Origin: Pachypanchax playfairii
Lineage: Eukaryota > Chordata > Actinopteri > Cyprinodontiformes > Aplocheilidae
Length of the DNA stretch: 64,000 nucleotides
Direction: 5' to 3'
NCBI GenBank assembly: GCA_006937955.1
Contig: SSNP01000137.1
Location: 83,352 to 147,351, forward strand
Shown: positions 1-12,508 of the stretch, one piece after another
Numbering within the stretch: the stretch's first letter is position 1
Layout of the letters: the number at the start of each line of letters is the position of its first letter
Program-made: the position numbers and the translations under genes
Notes under the pieces: model-generated
What the model was told of the DNA's origin: nothing
The model's input: only the letters and a program-made list of their open reading frames with translations
Database searches by the model: none

Positions 1-1500
1 TGGCACTATGCGGAAAAGTAATTGCCTCCTTTTAAAATCAGAAACGCACCGTGCCACATTTTTTAAAAATGCACTCAAGCCTGATTACTGCCAGACCTGT
101 AAAATCAAGAAATCACTTAAACAGAACCTGTCTGACAACAGAATGTAGGATAAAGATCTCCAAGTGCAACACATCATGTCCTAGTAGTGATCCCTCACAG
201 GACTGGTCCAGGAGTGAATCAACGACTCATCCAGGAGGTCACAGAGGAACCAGAACATCTAAAGACCTGCAGGTCTCACTCACTTCAGTTAAGGTCAGAG
301 TTCATGATTCAACAATAAGAAAGAGGAACTGGATTAAAATATTCTCCATCTGAGAGTTTCAAGTCTAAAACTACTGACCAAAAAGAACAAAGATTCGTCT
401 CACATGATCCACAAGACTTCTGTAGACTGACGAGAACATTTTAGAAGGTTTGTGTGGATTTCAGAAGAAGAACATCATCCCTACAGTCAGACATGGTGGT
501 GGTAGTATGATGGTCTGGAGCTGCTCTGCTGCTTCAGGACCTGGAGGACTTGATGTAACTGATAGATCCACCAGATCAGCTCATGACCTTAAGCTCAAGA
601 ACACTTGGGTTCTGCAGCAGATCAGTGCTCTGAAACACACCAGCAGGTCTATATCTAATGGCTCTAAACCAACAAAATGAAGGTTGTGGAGTGGGTTAGT
701 TAAAAGTACAGGATGTAAGAATTTTACAGGTAAATACTCACACAACAGTTTAATGTCCCACAAATGTTAAAAAATAAAGTCACATTGTAACAGATCTTGA
801 TCTCAGCCGGCTGGGTGGTTGATAGTTTCTGTCATTTTAAAAACGCTGGTCCGGAATCATTATTTACACGTCCAGACTTCCTGGTTCCATAACGAATCAC
901 GTGAGTCTGCAAGGCTGCCAAGTCTTCAACACAAGCAGCTGGAATTCCACAACGACCAGCAGCAAAAAGTAAGAAACCACCACATCCTTCCAACGTGATG
1001 GGGCGTTCAAACACACTTAGGAAAACTCAATGCTGAACAAATAGACCTTCAGATATTCCCAAAAATATAACAAATACAAGAGAAACTAAACAAGAATCAA
1101 CATCAGAACTGGCAACCCAACAGAAAAATCAGGAATGGGAGGGGGTGAGTGACTGAGAACGTACGTTTTTTTTTCTACATGAACTGCACAACAAGGTCTA
1201 ATTCCTACATACTGTAGCTTTAAAGTCTCGACCTGCTGATTGAGATGCAGCAGGACCTTAAACAGGTTGTTTGTGCTCAGAAACCCTTCAGTATTTAACC
1301 TGCAGAGATTGTCACAAAATTCTCAGAAATGATGTAAAAAACTCAATGTTAGTTGGTGCCACCAAGAGTGGAACAAGCAGTTACTAGTCTTAGGGCGCAA
1401 TTAGTTTTCACACAGGTTGGTTTGCATAGCTTCTTTATCCTAATGAATAAAATCACCTTTTTATGCACAACATCTTATAAAAAACAAACAAATAAGCAAA
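1..1500 (+). pseudogene. Tc1-like transposase relic, split by a MITE
   Basis: A decayed Tc1/mariner element running off the left edge. The frame near 465-560 reads like the Tc1 core motif IPTVRHGGGSMMVW. At 595-680 it reads like the segment around the second catalytic Asp, but the usual DND is replaced (QISALKHTS), so the catalytic site is lost. The reading frame has stops and frameshifts throughout. After the insertion at 704-1219 the relic resumes near 1224 with the segment that normally holds the catalytic Glu and the C-terminus. It then fades into an AT-rich end near 1450-1500. The 5' inverted repeat lies outside the window or is lost. Assignment rests on recognition of the Tc1 transposase pattern. 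Confidence 0.82.
704..1219. mobile_element. TTAA-flanked MITE, family K4 copy a
   Basis: A 516-bp non-coding element inserted in the Tc1 relic and flanked by TTAA at 700-703 and 1220-1223. The left end reads AAGTACAGGATGTAAGAATT. The right end read inward on the other strand is AGCTACAGTATGTAGGAATT, giving an imperfect terminal inverted repeat of about 20 bp. Most of the body is shared with 18681-19244. TTAA duplications are used by piggyBac and by Kolobok/T2 transposons. A terminus beginning TTAAAG favours the T2/Kolobok type, but that is inference. Confidence 0.7.
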
Positions 1501-2476
1501 AATTAGACAAACATTTTAACACATTCATTTATGTGATTAGGAATGAATGTTTTTCTCATTAAGTCAAATCACATCATTTTCTCTTTCTGCTTTGGTTTCT
1601 ATAGCCTATATAAAAAAGCTAAATCATCTAAAGAGAGATTGAAAAGAAAATATACAAGGAGAGACAAGGCAAAAAGTTTGAAACGATATGTTAAATACCC
1701 ACTTTGTTTAAACAGAATAATCTAAAGTGAATATACAGGGTTTAACCGCAGATTAGTGTCAAATGTTTGCTTTCAAACAGAAAAGTTACTGAGGATCAGC
1801 AGCAAACAGATCGGCTAATACTCCACAGAAAGAAAGTGAAAATATAATGAGGTGCTGTGGAAATCTGTCAGCACACAGACAGCAGCAGCTTTATCTTCTG
1901 AGTGTGTGTTTCTGTCCTGTTGTCATGCTTCACAACTGAGTGGAAGGCATCAGCAACTGTGTGTTTGTGTAATTTTAACAAAAAAGAGCTTAAAAGTTAA
2001 ATTATTTAAGCTAAAAAAGATCTTGTTTGTAAACATCTTTTCTTCACAGAAGGCACTTGTAGACTGAAAATAAATCCTTGAAGGACTCAAGAGGGTGAAG
2101 GATTTGGCATTCCTTCATGATCTGAACAAATATGCTTGTTTCACATCCAAGTCCTCCACTGAAAAGGTATAATTTGCAAAAAGAAATCTGATTAAAGTGA
2201 CCCATGTCCAACATGGAATCAGCTGAAATAGAGTTTGAATTTGATATCATGTCATACAAAACGGATTATTTAAAAAATCCAAACAGTAAAAATCGAATTT
2301 TACTTTTATACTTATTCAGATAGTAGTATGGTATTTGTGGAAGAAATCTTTTTTAAAATTAACAAAATTCTGAAATCACCTCATAAAACATTACAGGATT
2401 TGTTCAGTTTGCAAGATGTTCCCTTATTCTCAATGCAAACAAGAGGACTTAGAGCAGCAATTCTCTGGAATGGCAA
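1501..2476. other. unassigned AT-rich sequence
   Basis: No convincing gene, transposon terminus or RNA gene was recognised. Short open frames here lack homology cues and splice context. Confidence 0.5.
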
Positions 2477-2480
2477 TTAA

Positions 2481-2760
2481 AGGTGGAATATGGAACAATT
2501 TTGTAAAAAGCTATGTTTAAAATCCTAATACCTCCACATGGAGTTTAGAGGGGTGCAGAATGAAATTAAAGTATTTCCTTTAAAAAATAAATTTGAATTA
2601 AAATATTGATTTTGATGGGCAGGACATTTGCATTTTGTTTACATCTACCTGCCAATAGTGGCACCACTGTGGGTTGCCTAATACAATGTCTATACAGTCT
2701 GAGGATGGTACTGTAGAAAATGGCGGCGTCTTCTAGTCAACAAGCTGCTTCAGAATCCTG
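2481..2760 (+). mobile_element. TTAA MITE, family K1 copy a (3' truncated)
   Basis: Starts immediately after TTAA (2477-2480) with AGGTGGAATATGGAAC. This is the same terminus as the complete copy at 52299-53105. Shared internal landmarks include a CCTCCACA...GTTTAGAGG block and a CATTTTGTTTACATCTA block. Similarity fades near 2760 and no right terminus is visible, so the copy is truncated or badly decayed. Non-coding. Confidence 0.62.
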
Positions 2761-2961
2761 GAGATTTCATTATCCTTCTCACAAGAGAAGCAAAGATTAA
2801 AAACCGGAGTGAGTTTAGGTGAAGCCTATAATAGACAGCATCAAAATGCACATGGAAATGTCAAACATGTCCTCCTGATGAAAACTTGTTCTATTGTTGC
2901 AACTACAACACCCATACACTAGAAGTCGCTATGGTGTTCATGTTCCATCGCTAACTTTTAA

Positions 2962-3799
2962 AGCGCATCTTATCCTCCCCCTTCAGATGATGTCTTTGCG
3001 CTAACTAACTTTTGAAAAATGCGTCTGAAAAGAGGCGTGTCTGGGCACCAGCATACATGCAGAGGGGTTGGCGGGCTAGGCTGTGATTGACATGTCACAC
3101 TACACACAGCCAGCCATCAGAGAGGGACAGATGAAAATGGAGGAAGCTTTTTCTATTAAGCTGAACGGCTCTGGTCTGTATCATGTCGAGCCAATAGTTC
3201 ACCCTGCAGCAGCTTAGCAGCGTAGAACAAGGCTCTTCTCTTAGTGGTACGTTGTTTTTAGCCAGAGTGCTAAAGCTACATTCAGATTAGCTCCAGTGTG
3301 ACTCTGCCGTGTTGCAGAGAGGTAAACTGAGCATGATGAGAAAATAACGTTCACAAATCATATCCACACAATTACAACCTCTGCAGTAAATTTGAAGTCT
3401 TTGATTTCATCATTCTTTTTACTGATATTAGTTATTCCATTTGTTTTCACCCAGTTGCTCTAAATGCAGCTCTTTGGTGAGAAGCTGGAGACAACAGATG
3501 GGCGTGGGAGAATTTGTCTGAGTGATGTTTTTATACCCCAGGAGGCGTGTCTTAGAGATGATGCCAGTGACGTAAAAATGAGCGCTGACGTGGACTTTCA
3601 GCCAATCACAAATTTCAAATGCAATAGCCATCTTTCAACCCTAAGAGGGCAGCACTAAGACGTTTTTAGACCAAAAAGTGTAGAATTTAACATGTTTACA
3701 TGAAAATGTCAAATATGCCCAGAAACTGAAAGATTGGATTAAAGACCCACTAATACAGTTTATTAGCAGAAAAAAGTTGTTTTGAAGGTGAGTTGCTCT
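2962..3799 (+). mobile_element. TTAA MITE, family K2 copy a
   Basis: An 838-bp element between TTAA at 2958-2961 and TTAA at 3800-3803. The left end is AGCGCATCTTATCCTCCCCC and the inward-read right end is AGAGCAACTCACC. The interior matches 21284-22254, for example the GTGATTGACATGTCAC block near 3080 and the AGAGGGCAGC block near 3645. It holds no protein-coding capacity. Confidence 0.68.
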
Positions 3800-3803
3800 T
3801 TAA

Positions 3804-4915
3804 GTGTTTTAGCTAAAATGATCTAGATTCTCACTAAAAGTTCTTGGCTGATGCTTCAGTTCTGCTCAGAGACTGACACACATCAGTGATCAGATACTTT
3901 CACCTTCGCTTTTCTATTTGCGTAGAGAAATGTTAATAAAAGTACGTCATGCATTTTGTTATTTTTCCACCTGTAAATTCAGTGAATGTATTTAAGAGTG
4001 TTTATGTAGTTGGAGCTGGGGTGGAGGTGGTGGGGGTTGGGTGGAGACTTATAGTCAGCTTATCAGTAACTGAACCTGATAGTGAGAAGGTCGTCTGAAA
4101 GCACATGAGCAGTCGTCAGTTTGCATTCTCTTCTGTTGCAAAATGATCATCAATTGTCAAACAAGTTGTCCACCCAGTGCAGTCTTTGTTTGAAATCATG
4201 AAAACTTGTTTTAGAAGATGTAAGAAGGTCAAGCAGTGCAAGCTTCCGGCACACAACCATCTTCACTTTACTCTTTTCTTACAGCCAAGGCCCTAAAAAT
4301 ATCCAGTAATGTCTCAGGAGCCGACAGAAAGAAGCAATTTGTGATGCTCAAACATGGAACAAAGAGGCCGGGGGGCAGGGTACTGGGAGGGTAGCTGTTT
4401 GAATCTGTTTCTCAGTTTGAACAGAGTAACAGCAATTTTTGTACCTTTGTCTATTTTTGTCTCTTTTTACAGATCAATAAAGATCACTAAAGCATGTAAG
4501 ATAAGAAGATGAAGACTTGAAATAGACAGATGGATAATGATCATCTCTAACAGGTTTACATCAGTGTTAGGGTCTTCACTAGGGGCTGGAGTAGCTGCAG
4601 GTGCATCAGTTCACCATTCACAATGCATGTCAGTTTTGCAAGTGTCTTTATTTATGCAGCAAGCTAGTCATTCTGTCCCTGAACCTGTTCAAAACCAAAG
4701 GACAGACTCAATTTTAAGAGTTAAATGGAACTAGGAAGAGATTTAACCACATGTGTGGGACCATATACTGAAATACTGAGCATCCCCAGGGATTCCCTGC
4801 AGAACAGGACTTAGGCAAAGCGTTCCATGCAGACAACAACATTAAACAAAATTTTCATTTCTATCAAAAATTTTATTTTTGTTGTACATTTTGAAACAAA
4901 CACAGTCATTTTTGT
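3804..4915. other. unassigned sequence
   Basis: Mixed AT-rich sequence with a short G/T-rich patch near 4015-4045. No gene or transposon end was recognised. Confidence 0.45.
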
Positions 4916-4919
4916 TTAA

Positions 4920-5487
4920 AGAGGCCATTTCATACAAATTTCATGAGTTTGTGGTTATTTCATATTTTTGTAATATGAAACATTTTATATCTAAAAAATG
5001 TCAGGAAACACTCATTAACAGACCTTTCAATCTCTCTGCGTCAAAATTTGGGTGGTTCCGGCTCCTTCCGTCAGGCTGCTTCGTCAGCAGCTCGTTCATA
5101 TTCATTATTCGAATTTGCTGGACTCAGATTGGCTAACAAACTAGCCTATGAGAGCAAGGTATAGTGTTTCCTGCCCTGCTGCGCATGGGAACAGCAGTCG
5201 TTCTCTCTTCCTGTTTGTTACATCTTATGCTAACAGCTTTTAGCCAGTAGCATGCTAGGCGGGAGCTGATGAATACTAACGAACAAAGGAGTTGTGATGA
5301 AACAGATACAGGCCGTTCGAACTCGGGCGAACTCAGGTTTTATCACCACCTGCGTAGTTTGAGAGATAAAAACTGAAAGAGAAGTTGTTGACCTGTTTTC
5401 ACACCCACTATGAAGGTAAGAACACCTGTGGAGCTAAAATATTCAACAGAAATCTCAGAAAAAACGTTTTTAAAAGAAAGGGCCTCT
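4920..5487 (+). mobile_element. TTAA MITE, family K3 copy a
   Basis: A 568-bp element bounded by TTAA at 4916-4919 and 5488-5491. The left end is AGAGGCCATTTCATAC and the inward-read right end is AGAGGCCCTTTC, a clear terminal inverted repeat. An inverted complete copy lies at 50207-50783 and a truncated copy at 44966-45080. Non-coding. It resembles T2/Kolobok-type MITEs in TTAA target and TTAAAG start. Confidence 0.75.
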
Positions 5488-5491
5488 TTAA

Positions 5492-7079
5492 AAGTCCTTT
5501 TCTTCTTTTTCTGTCATGTCTTCTCTTCATTCTTTTAGTATGACCACAGCTGCAAAAGAAATGTTGAATCATGAGATTTTGAGAATTTAAAATTTGGACC
5601 CAAAAATTGATCTAATTGATCATTAACTGAATACTAGATTTCAGCTGAAAGCACCTTGTTGGTGATAAAATATTTTCCATGTATTTTTCATAATTTAAAC
5701 AAAAGAACTTTGAAAAATAGAGTCTAATAGATCTAATTTAAAACTGGTTGTTTAGGATGTTGCATGAACACGGATTCATCTCTTGAGTTTAGGAGTTATT
5801 TTATGGCTGACTGCAGAGCTTGTTCTTGGCATAGGTGAACTAGGTGGTCACCTAGGGCGCCACCTGCTGGTGGGGGGCATCACTGAAACCTAATAACATT
5901 TTTTATACATGTATACATATATACATATATATAATATATATACATATTTGGTGTGTCTGAACAGGAACAGGACCAGTTTTCTGCCGGTCTTTGTGTGTAC
6001 TCTGTATTACTGAGGGGGAAGAAGGGGGATGGGTTGCAGTTAATTGCCCTCAATATGTTGTGATGGAAGACTTGGTTTTCCAGAAGGAGCGTCCGCCTGA
6101 CCAGACAGGAACAATTATTGATCTGTTGGCATCAGACATCAACACAGTAAGTGCTGATCAGACTGTCGGTGGTTCTGAGAAGTCAGGTTTTTATCAGACA
6201 GATCACTAACCAGATCTCTGCTCAGAGATGCAGATTTTTTCATGTATGTCTGTATGTATTTATTTGATCAGTGCATTAAAAAGCTACAGAGAACATAAAG
6301 GAATGGAACATTTAAATCACCCGAATGATGGGATCTGGATGATGACTGAAAAAAGGATCCTTGACTGAACAACATATATCTTGGGGCAGATCTAGATTTA
6401 CCTGGAGGGATTTTATATCCCATTTTGACCAGAAATCTTTCAGTAATCATAATCCAACAATCCAACCTTGACCAGGAAGTGGTGATATGTCAGGATCTTG
6501 GAACTGAACTAAAAAATGTAACAGGCAGAGACTGGACTGATGCTGTATAAAAATTGAATTTATTTAGAGGGATAGGAGGAATAACATAATTCAGGAACTT
6601 CAACTAGAAGAACCTTGTGATGAATCCAAGGTTCATATTCAGATTATAATCCACAAAGTTCTTAGTCAGTCTGGTACACCTCTGACAGGCAATCCAACTT
6701 ACAGGTCAGATGGAGAAAAGCAGAGTCGTCATCCAGGATACAGAGCAGAGATCAAAACCAGAATCCAAATAATCCAAGTCAACAGTGTCAGACAGGGAGC
6801 AGGAAAAACGCAAGGTCAGTAATCCAGAAATGGTTAATTCTATAAAAAGTCCTTTCATGAAGCAAACAAGAACTGTGATTATGGCTATGAGTGCTGGAAC
6901 CTGAAGAATCAGCACACAATAAACTGGTACTAGACTGTTTGAACTGCAGGGTATTTAGTGCAAACAGGTGCAATGAATGACATGACTGGAGCTGTGACAG
7001 GTGAGGCAGATGAGGTTAATGGTGTAGAGACATGGAACAGAAGTGAATGGAGACCTAAAATCTGGCAATGAGCTGTAAA
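5492..7079. other. unassigned sequence with AT microsatellite and old repeat
   Basis: Contains a short (TA)n/(TATATACA)n tract near 5905-5950. A block at about 6500-6940 is rich in short words such as AATCCAA and GGTCAG, of the kind seen in old dispersed fish repeats. I could not assign it to a named family. Small open frames have no supporting features. Confidence 0.4.
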
Positions 7080-7087
7080 CAAATACA

Positions 7088-8005
7088 CAGTGGCGGTTAA
7101 ATAGTTCAGTTAAATATTTAACAAAGACTTTATTCAATTGTAAAATAAAATAAAAAATCACCAGAACAGGTTAATCTAGTCAGCCAAACAGACCAATTTT
7201 GTGTATTAACATAACATTTTGTGTTAATATAATATAAACATTAAATATATTTCATCATTTTAATTGTCCAGCACTGGATAAACCTCCACAGTTGTGTCCA
7301 GTGTGTCTCAGGAAACCTCCCATTGTGCTGTAGAAACAGTTCTCCATGCAGCAGGTCTGACGAGATGCTGAGTGAAGACAAAACACTCCTCAATGTGCAG
7401 CAGGATGGTGTCACACACCTGGAAAACAGTTTTTCACTATAATAAACTTATAACTATCTAGTCATAATATTAAACTTCCTAACAACTTTTTTTTCTTTAC
7501 AGACTTCTTTATCACTGGGTTTAGCAAGTTTCCCTTCTGTTCAGTTTTATTCTACCAGAAAACAAAAAGAAAACTTCCTTCGTTTTTCGGACCGATGTTT
7601 CATATCCCTCCTCACTCCTGTAACCATCCAGGTTCAGTGCCGCTTGTTTTAAACAAATGAGTTAGCAATTATTTTCTCGGCGTTTATTGGCTAAATTAAG
7701 TTCTTCCGTTTGGCAATGCAGATCTGCTATTGGCTAATTCGATCTAAGAGCCCGCCTCCTGAGGGTGATTTCTCCAGCGCCCCAGAGCTGAACTAGACAT
7801 ATGAGAATTGAAGAAGCAGGAGGAAATCATGTTTTACAAAGCAATTTTTGTCTTTCAGAAATTATTTATACAATCTTCTCAGTATATAAATACACATGAG
7901 TGTTTTTTTACACTAAATACATGTAATTAAAAAAAAAGAAATATTACTTATTTGTTGTCACATGTTGTCAGCGCCCTAGCACCCTCTATTGACCAGCCGC
8001 CACTG
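7088..8005. mobile_element. hAT-like non-autonomous transposon with perfect 8-bp TSD
   Basis: A 918-bp element beginning CAGTGGCGG and ending CCGCCACTG, a perfect 9-bp terminal inverted repeat. It is flanked by an exact 8-bp direct repeat CAAATACA at 7080-7087 and 8006-8013. An 8-bp duplication with CAG...CTG-type ends is characteristic of the hAT superfamily. No transposase frame was recognised inside, so it is non-autonomous. Confidence 0.82.
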
Positions 8006-8199
8006 CAAATACACACAAATCATGACCAACCAATGCTAACACAAATGGCACTAGAAATAAAAATAACCTAACCATAACACAGCAAGACTCAAAACTGACA
8101 GTAATAAGAACAATACAAGATGGCCAAGACACTCAATAAACAGTGGCTGTGTCCAAATTCAGGGTCTGCATCCTTCTAAGGACATATTTTAAGGATATT

Positions 8200-8407
8200 G
8201 GTGGTGGCCGGAGGGTCCGGCGGTGCCAGTGTCTGGCAGCCTCGCCTCTGTCAGTGTGTGTCCCAGGACAGCTGTGGCTACAAACATGTGTGTAGTTCAT
8301 CATCACCAAACGTTTGAGTGTGTGTGAATGACAAAAAACTGTAGTGTGAAGCACTTTGGGGGTCGTAGGACCTGCGTAAAGCACTATACAAGTACACGCC
8401 ATTTACC
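8200..8407 (+). repeat. SINE 3' fragment
   Basis: Contains the fish SINE-like core with AGCTGTGGCTACAA near 8270 and the tail TGAAGCACTTTGG...GCCATTTACC. It lies inside the hAT-like element. The tRNA-related head is missing or unrecognisable. Confidence 0.6.
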
Positions 8408-8626
8408 ATATTACGTCACACCATCGCGACGAGAACTGTCCAAAATCCAAGGATTCTTCAAATACTTCGTTGAAATGCGTACTATTTTTCCCCGAATTTT
8501 AAGGATGTCTGCTGTATCCTTTCACGTTCTACATATCCCACAATTCTTTTTGGCAATTTGGCAGAGAGTTTAAACCAATGACAGATGAAACGAGGTAGCG
8601 CAGAGGGAGAGGAGTTTGCATTCATA

Positions 8627-8895
8627 GGGGGGCTGTGGCTCAGTGGTTAGAGCTTGAAGGTTGGTGGATCGATCCCGGCTTCCACCGCCACATGTCGAAG
8701 TGTCCTTGGGCAAGACACTGAACCCCATGTTGCCCCCTGATCTGCGTATCGGGTTGTGTGAGTGTTAGCCCCTCTCCCCCTGATCAACATATCGGGTTGT
8801 ATGAATGGGTAAATGCAAAATCTTGTAGTGTGAAAGCGCTTTGAGTGTCTGAATTACTAGAAAAGCGCTTTACAAATACAGGATATTTACCATTC
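8627..8895 (+). repeat. tRNA-derived SINE
   Basis: The head reads GGCTGTGGCTCAGTGGTTAG (A-box-like), followed by GGTGGATCGATCCC (B-box-like). Next come a CCTTGGGCAAGACACTGAAC body and a tail with GCGCTTTACAAATACAGG and TTTACCATT. A possible short duplication ATTCA flanks it. Related copies are at 12509-12793 and 23646-23880, with a 3' fragment at 40670-40757. Promoter boxes are inferred from tRNA similarity. Confidence 0.8.
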
Positions 8896-9739
8896 AGATG
8901 TTTAAAAAAACTAGCAGTAACAGAAGTAAATTCTTACAGCGGTGGTCTAATTAGGTCTTTAGTTTTAGCATTAAGCATGTTTTTATTGTATTAATATACA
9001 AAATCATTCCTATTCGTACCTCCTGTATAAGTATTTACACACACAGGTAATTTCTTGTTAGTGATTTAAGCTTTTTCAAATATTTTTTAAAGAGCAGAAA
9101 AACACCTTTATCAAGCTCCAGAGCAACCTGTGGGGTGGAAGTACAAGAATAAATCTATTTATAAATCCATTCCCAGCCAGTCAGCAGTGAGGAAGAGGAG
9201 GGTGTACAAATGAATAGCTCATCAATTTTTGGTTTTATTATGTTATAAACTTCTTCAGAATAAACTGAGTGAAAGAAATACTTCTCATAGTTCATTGTGT
9301 TTACTTTTTATTTCCCTTATTTTCATAGTAATTGGATCGTTTATTAACATGAAAATGAACTTTATATAGGCTCATTAGAGTTGTTTCATGACTTGTAGGA
9401 AATATTTACGATACAAAACTCAATAATACACAGAAATAAAACTATTTACAGAACACAGGACAACATTTTAATAAGTAGTTGCAGAATAAACACGAGGACA
9501 CCTCGCTCACACTCCATTTTCACTGCTTTCGTTTAGCGTCATCATGATTGCTAGGCAACAGGACATGCGCAGAGGGTTAGGGAGGGAACAGAAGGAAGGG
9601 TAGAAGCATCCAAATTCATAAGACACCAACTTCTGGTTTTTGCGCTCTTGAAGGAATCGTCCTCTTTAGACCGGGTAGGAGGGACTCTCAGTAGTATGCA
9701 GACCCTGAATTTGGATGCAGCCAATGACAGAACTCAATA

Positions 9740-12508
9740 GTGCGAGACAGGGATCAAGAACTAAATACTAAAGAGAAACAAAGGCAACAGCTAAACAGGA
9801 CAACATATGACAGAAACATGACACCAAGAAAACAAAAACTAACAAGTTTGTAAAAACTTTGGAAAAGATACGTGTTCTACTTGCGTGTTACATTACTGTA
9901 ACTCGGCTATGATCAACAAACAACTCATTATTCTGTTAAGAAAATGCACAAAGTACATTAGTTACTTCATCTTTCACACATATTCCTCTTTAACTTGTAT
10001 TAAAATACATGGAAACATTTAAACTCTGTACACTTTGTAAATTAAAAATGTCCTCTTCAGGTTGAGCCAGAAGGTTGTATAAAAGTTACATAAGCTCTAT
10101 AGGACTATTCTCCTGTTTGCCACAGTCACTTGAAGAGGAACTGCAGATAAATATTATAATGTTATTATCAATCACAGAAGGTCCCGATTCTTGTTCAGAA
10201 TAAAACCCTTTGTGTGTTGTCCTTTTTCTTGGTTCGTCTGGCACAGCTCATGTTGACTGCAGACTTCAGCTGGTGGTCCATTGCTAACTGCAGATGACCA
10301 TGTTTCAGCTCTTATGAACCACCTACCTGGCTCAAGCCCGCAGGAAGCCTCGGTTTGCCAACCATTAAGCTTTCAACAGTCTTTGTCTGAAACGTATTTC
10401 TGGTGGACCTTTTTCCTAATTGCCTGTCAAAATTGACTTAACCATCTTACATGTTCATGATGGAGCGTGTTCATACAGCATTCATTTATTCATACAAGCC
10501 TCATTTGGAATGAATTTGGGTTTCACAACCTAAAAAAGGCCAACACGCTCTCATAACTACCCAATGATTTAAATAAAACAAGAATCTGCTGATTTAAAAT
10601 TACACTCAACAAGATTTATATTGTTATCCCTATATCCAGGTCAACACCGCCTAACAGCTGGTTTTAAGATAAAAAGGGATGTTTTTTTTTGGTAGGCTAT
10701 AGAAACACACTGTTTTCTTGTAGATCAGCCTTTTTTTCTCTGAGAGTTATAGCAACAATAAAAACAATATTAATGGGTTAATTAATGAAAGCATGCTGTT
10801 CTAAATTCAAATTTTTTTTATCTTACTGAAAAAGGACTTTCTTTGATCAACCAGAGAGCCCTGATGTTCAACCTCAGATGATAGATGGTCTAAATAATCT
10901 CACATCCAGGATTAATGGACCACCACATCAAATACAGACTGAACACTTGTTGAACAGTTTAATAGTTTTTTCTATATTAAAAAACCTCACCGAACACAAT
11001 CAAGTGGCCAACGGCTCCAGCAGTGAACTGTTTTAGTCTACGCTCACAGGTTGATTCATTCAAGGTGATATAATGGAATAGCTTTTCATCACTTTGTGCT
11101 CCCTCAAACGTCCATAACCCCTTCTGGAGAAAACAAATGACTTTGTTATTTGAAATAGAGACAGAGAAAATGGAAACTCTTAGTTCCAAATGCATGAAAG
11201 ATTATATATATATATATCATTGTGGATTGTCAACTAATAATGACATCATGATCATTATTTTATGCTTTTGTTTTAAACTGTGCAGGATTTGTATTGACCA
11301 CTATTGAAATCACAGAAGATGCTTTCCCTTATTAAAGGATGTGAATATTGCACAAGGGCTAAATATCTGAATGTGGTTCTCTATTGCATTACTAGCACAT
11401 CCAGTGAGGATGAAGTGGGGTGTTTCAATTATTCATTAGTCACTACAATGATAAACCCCTACATGTTTTGTACATTCTCAAGCCTTGTGGACTCATCATA
11501 TCCAAGAAGAGTAACGAAGAGCCCATTGGATTTTGTACCAGAAAACCTTGCCAAAACCTGAAAAGACTGTCCACATTCTGAAAATTTCTGACTTTGTAGC
11601 AGTTCCTATGTGACAGGGCCTATAAACATTCAGCTTTTTGGCGAGGTGTGCTCAAACTATCACAAGATATAAAGGTTAACTAATGATTCTAAACTGTTCA
11701 CATACAAAAAATAAAGTGTATTATTATATGTGTCACAATTTTAGTCTTGTTATGTACTGGCAACAGGCCTAGGACATACCCCACCACTAATCCAATACTG
11801 AACTGGAAAGGTTCCATCCTTACTTCAGAGAGTGTACCCACAACACACCAACCTGTCATTATAGGTAACATTACAAGACACCTGGCACAGGGTCATATCA
11901 GGCAGCCAGTGAATCTTATGTTTTTAATGTTTATATATGGGGAACAAAATGTAACTAAAGCATTTGACCAAATTGGGATAATAAAAAAGTGCACATGAAG
12001 TTCTTGTGGGATGTTCCTGGTCATGTGTCATGCATGGAGGCACCACTTTGAACCTTAAAGGATCTATGACCATAACAGCTTGGTATAAAATACCACAGCA
12101 CAAAGAAATACAACTCAGTCATATAGACATATGTTAGCTCTCCAAAAATGAAGCTTGAACATGATTTTTTTCCCATGGTGTCTGGTTGGTTACAGCCCAG
12201 ATAAGTTATTTGGGTCCATCTTCTTGTGAACACCATACACTAAAAGATTGTATAGGACTTCTACGTGTAAATCCACATATACATTTCAAATGATGATTCA
12301 GAGTACCCCACATTCTTGGGGTTTTCTGGAAGACTTCTGGATCAGCTTGTATTTCCACCAAGTCATACTTTTCTTTGGTCACTTTGCACTCACCTTTCCC
12401 CTAATTTGTACTCATTTAACGCCCATCTTGACAGCTGCAGCGTAGATGATTTAATCTACAGAAGTATAATTAAGACATCTGACTCATCATTGTGTGATAT
12501 AAATAGTA
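9740..12508. other. long unassigned stretch
   Basis: The first 110 bp continue the A-rich repeat seen left of 8131. The remainder has no recognised mobile element, a TA tract near 11203-11220, and short open frames without supporting context. The only coding-like signal is the possible exon at 10991-11123 on the minus strand. Confidence 0.4.
10991..11123 (-). other. possible isolated exon (unknown gene)
   Basis: On the minus strand a pyrimidine-rich acceptor (TTTGTTTTCTCCAG) precedes 133 bp that end at a donor-like G/GTGAGG. The interior is open in one frame for 44 residues, starting KGLWTFEGAQSDEK and containing NESTCERRLKQF. I do not recognise the peptide. No partner exon was found nearby, so this could be chance or a decayed exon. 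Confidence 0.2.

Larger units (their letters stand above)
8139..9731. mobile_element. hAT-like transposon carrying nested SINEs
   Basis: About 1.6 kb flanked by the 8-bp direct repeat ACTCAATA at 8131-8138 and 9732-9739. The ends are inverted: the left has GTCCAAATTCAGGGTCTGCA and the right, read inward, has ATCCAAATTCAGGGTCTGCA. No transposase was seen. The interior contains a SINE 3' fragment (8200-8407) and a full SINE (8627-8895), inserted after or carried with the element. The outer flanks (before 8131 and after 9739) read as one older A-rich sequence interrupted by the insertion. Confidence 0.75.

Noticed and set aside
8627..8700. Functional tRNA gene
   Set aside because: A-box- and B-box-like words are present, but cloverleaf pairing is not preserved and the body and tail are those of a SINE.
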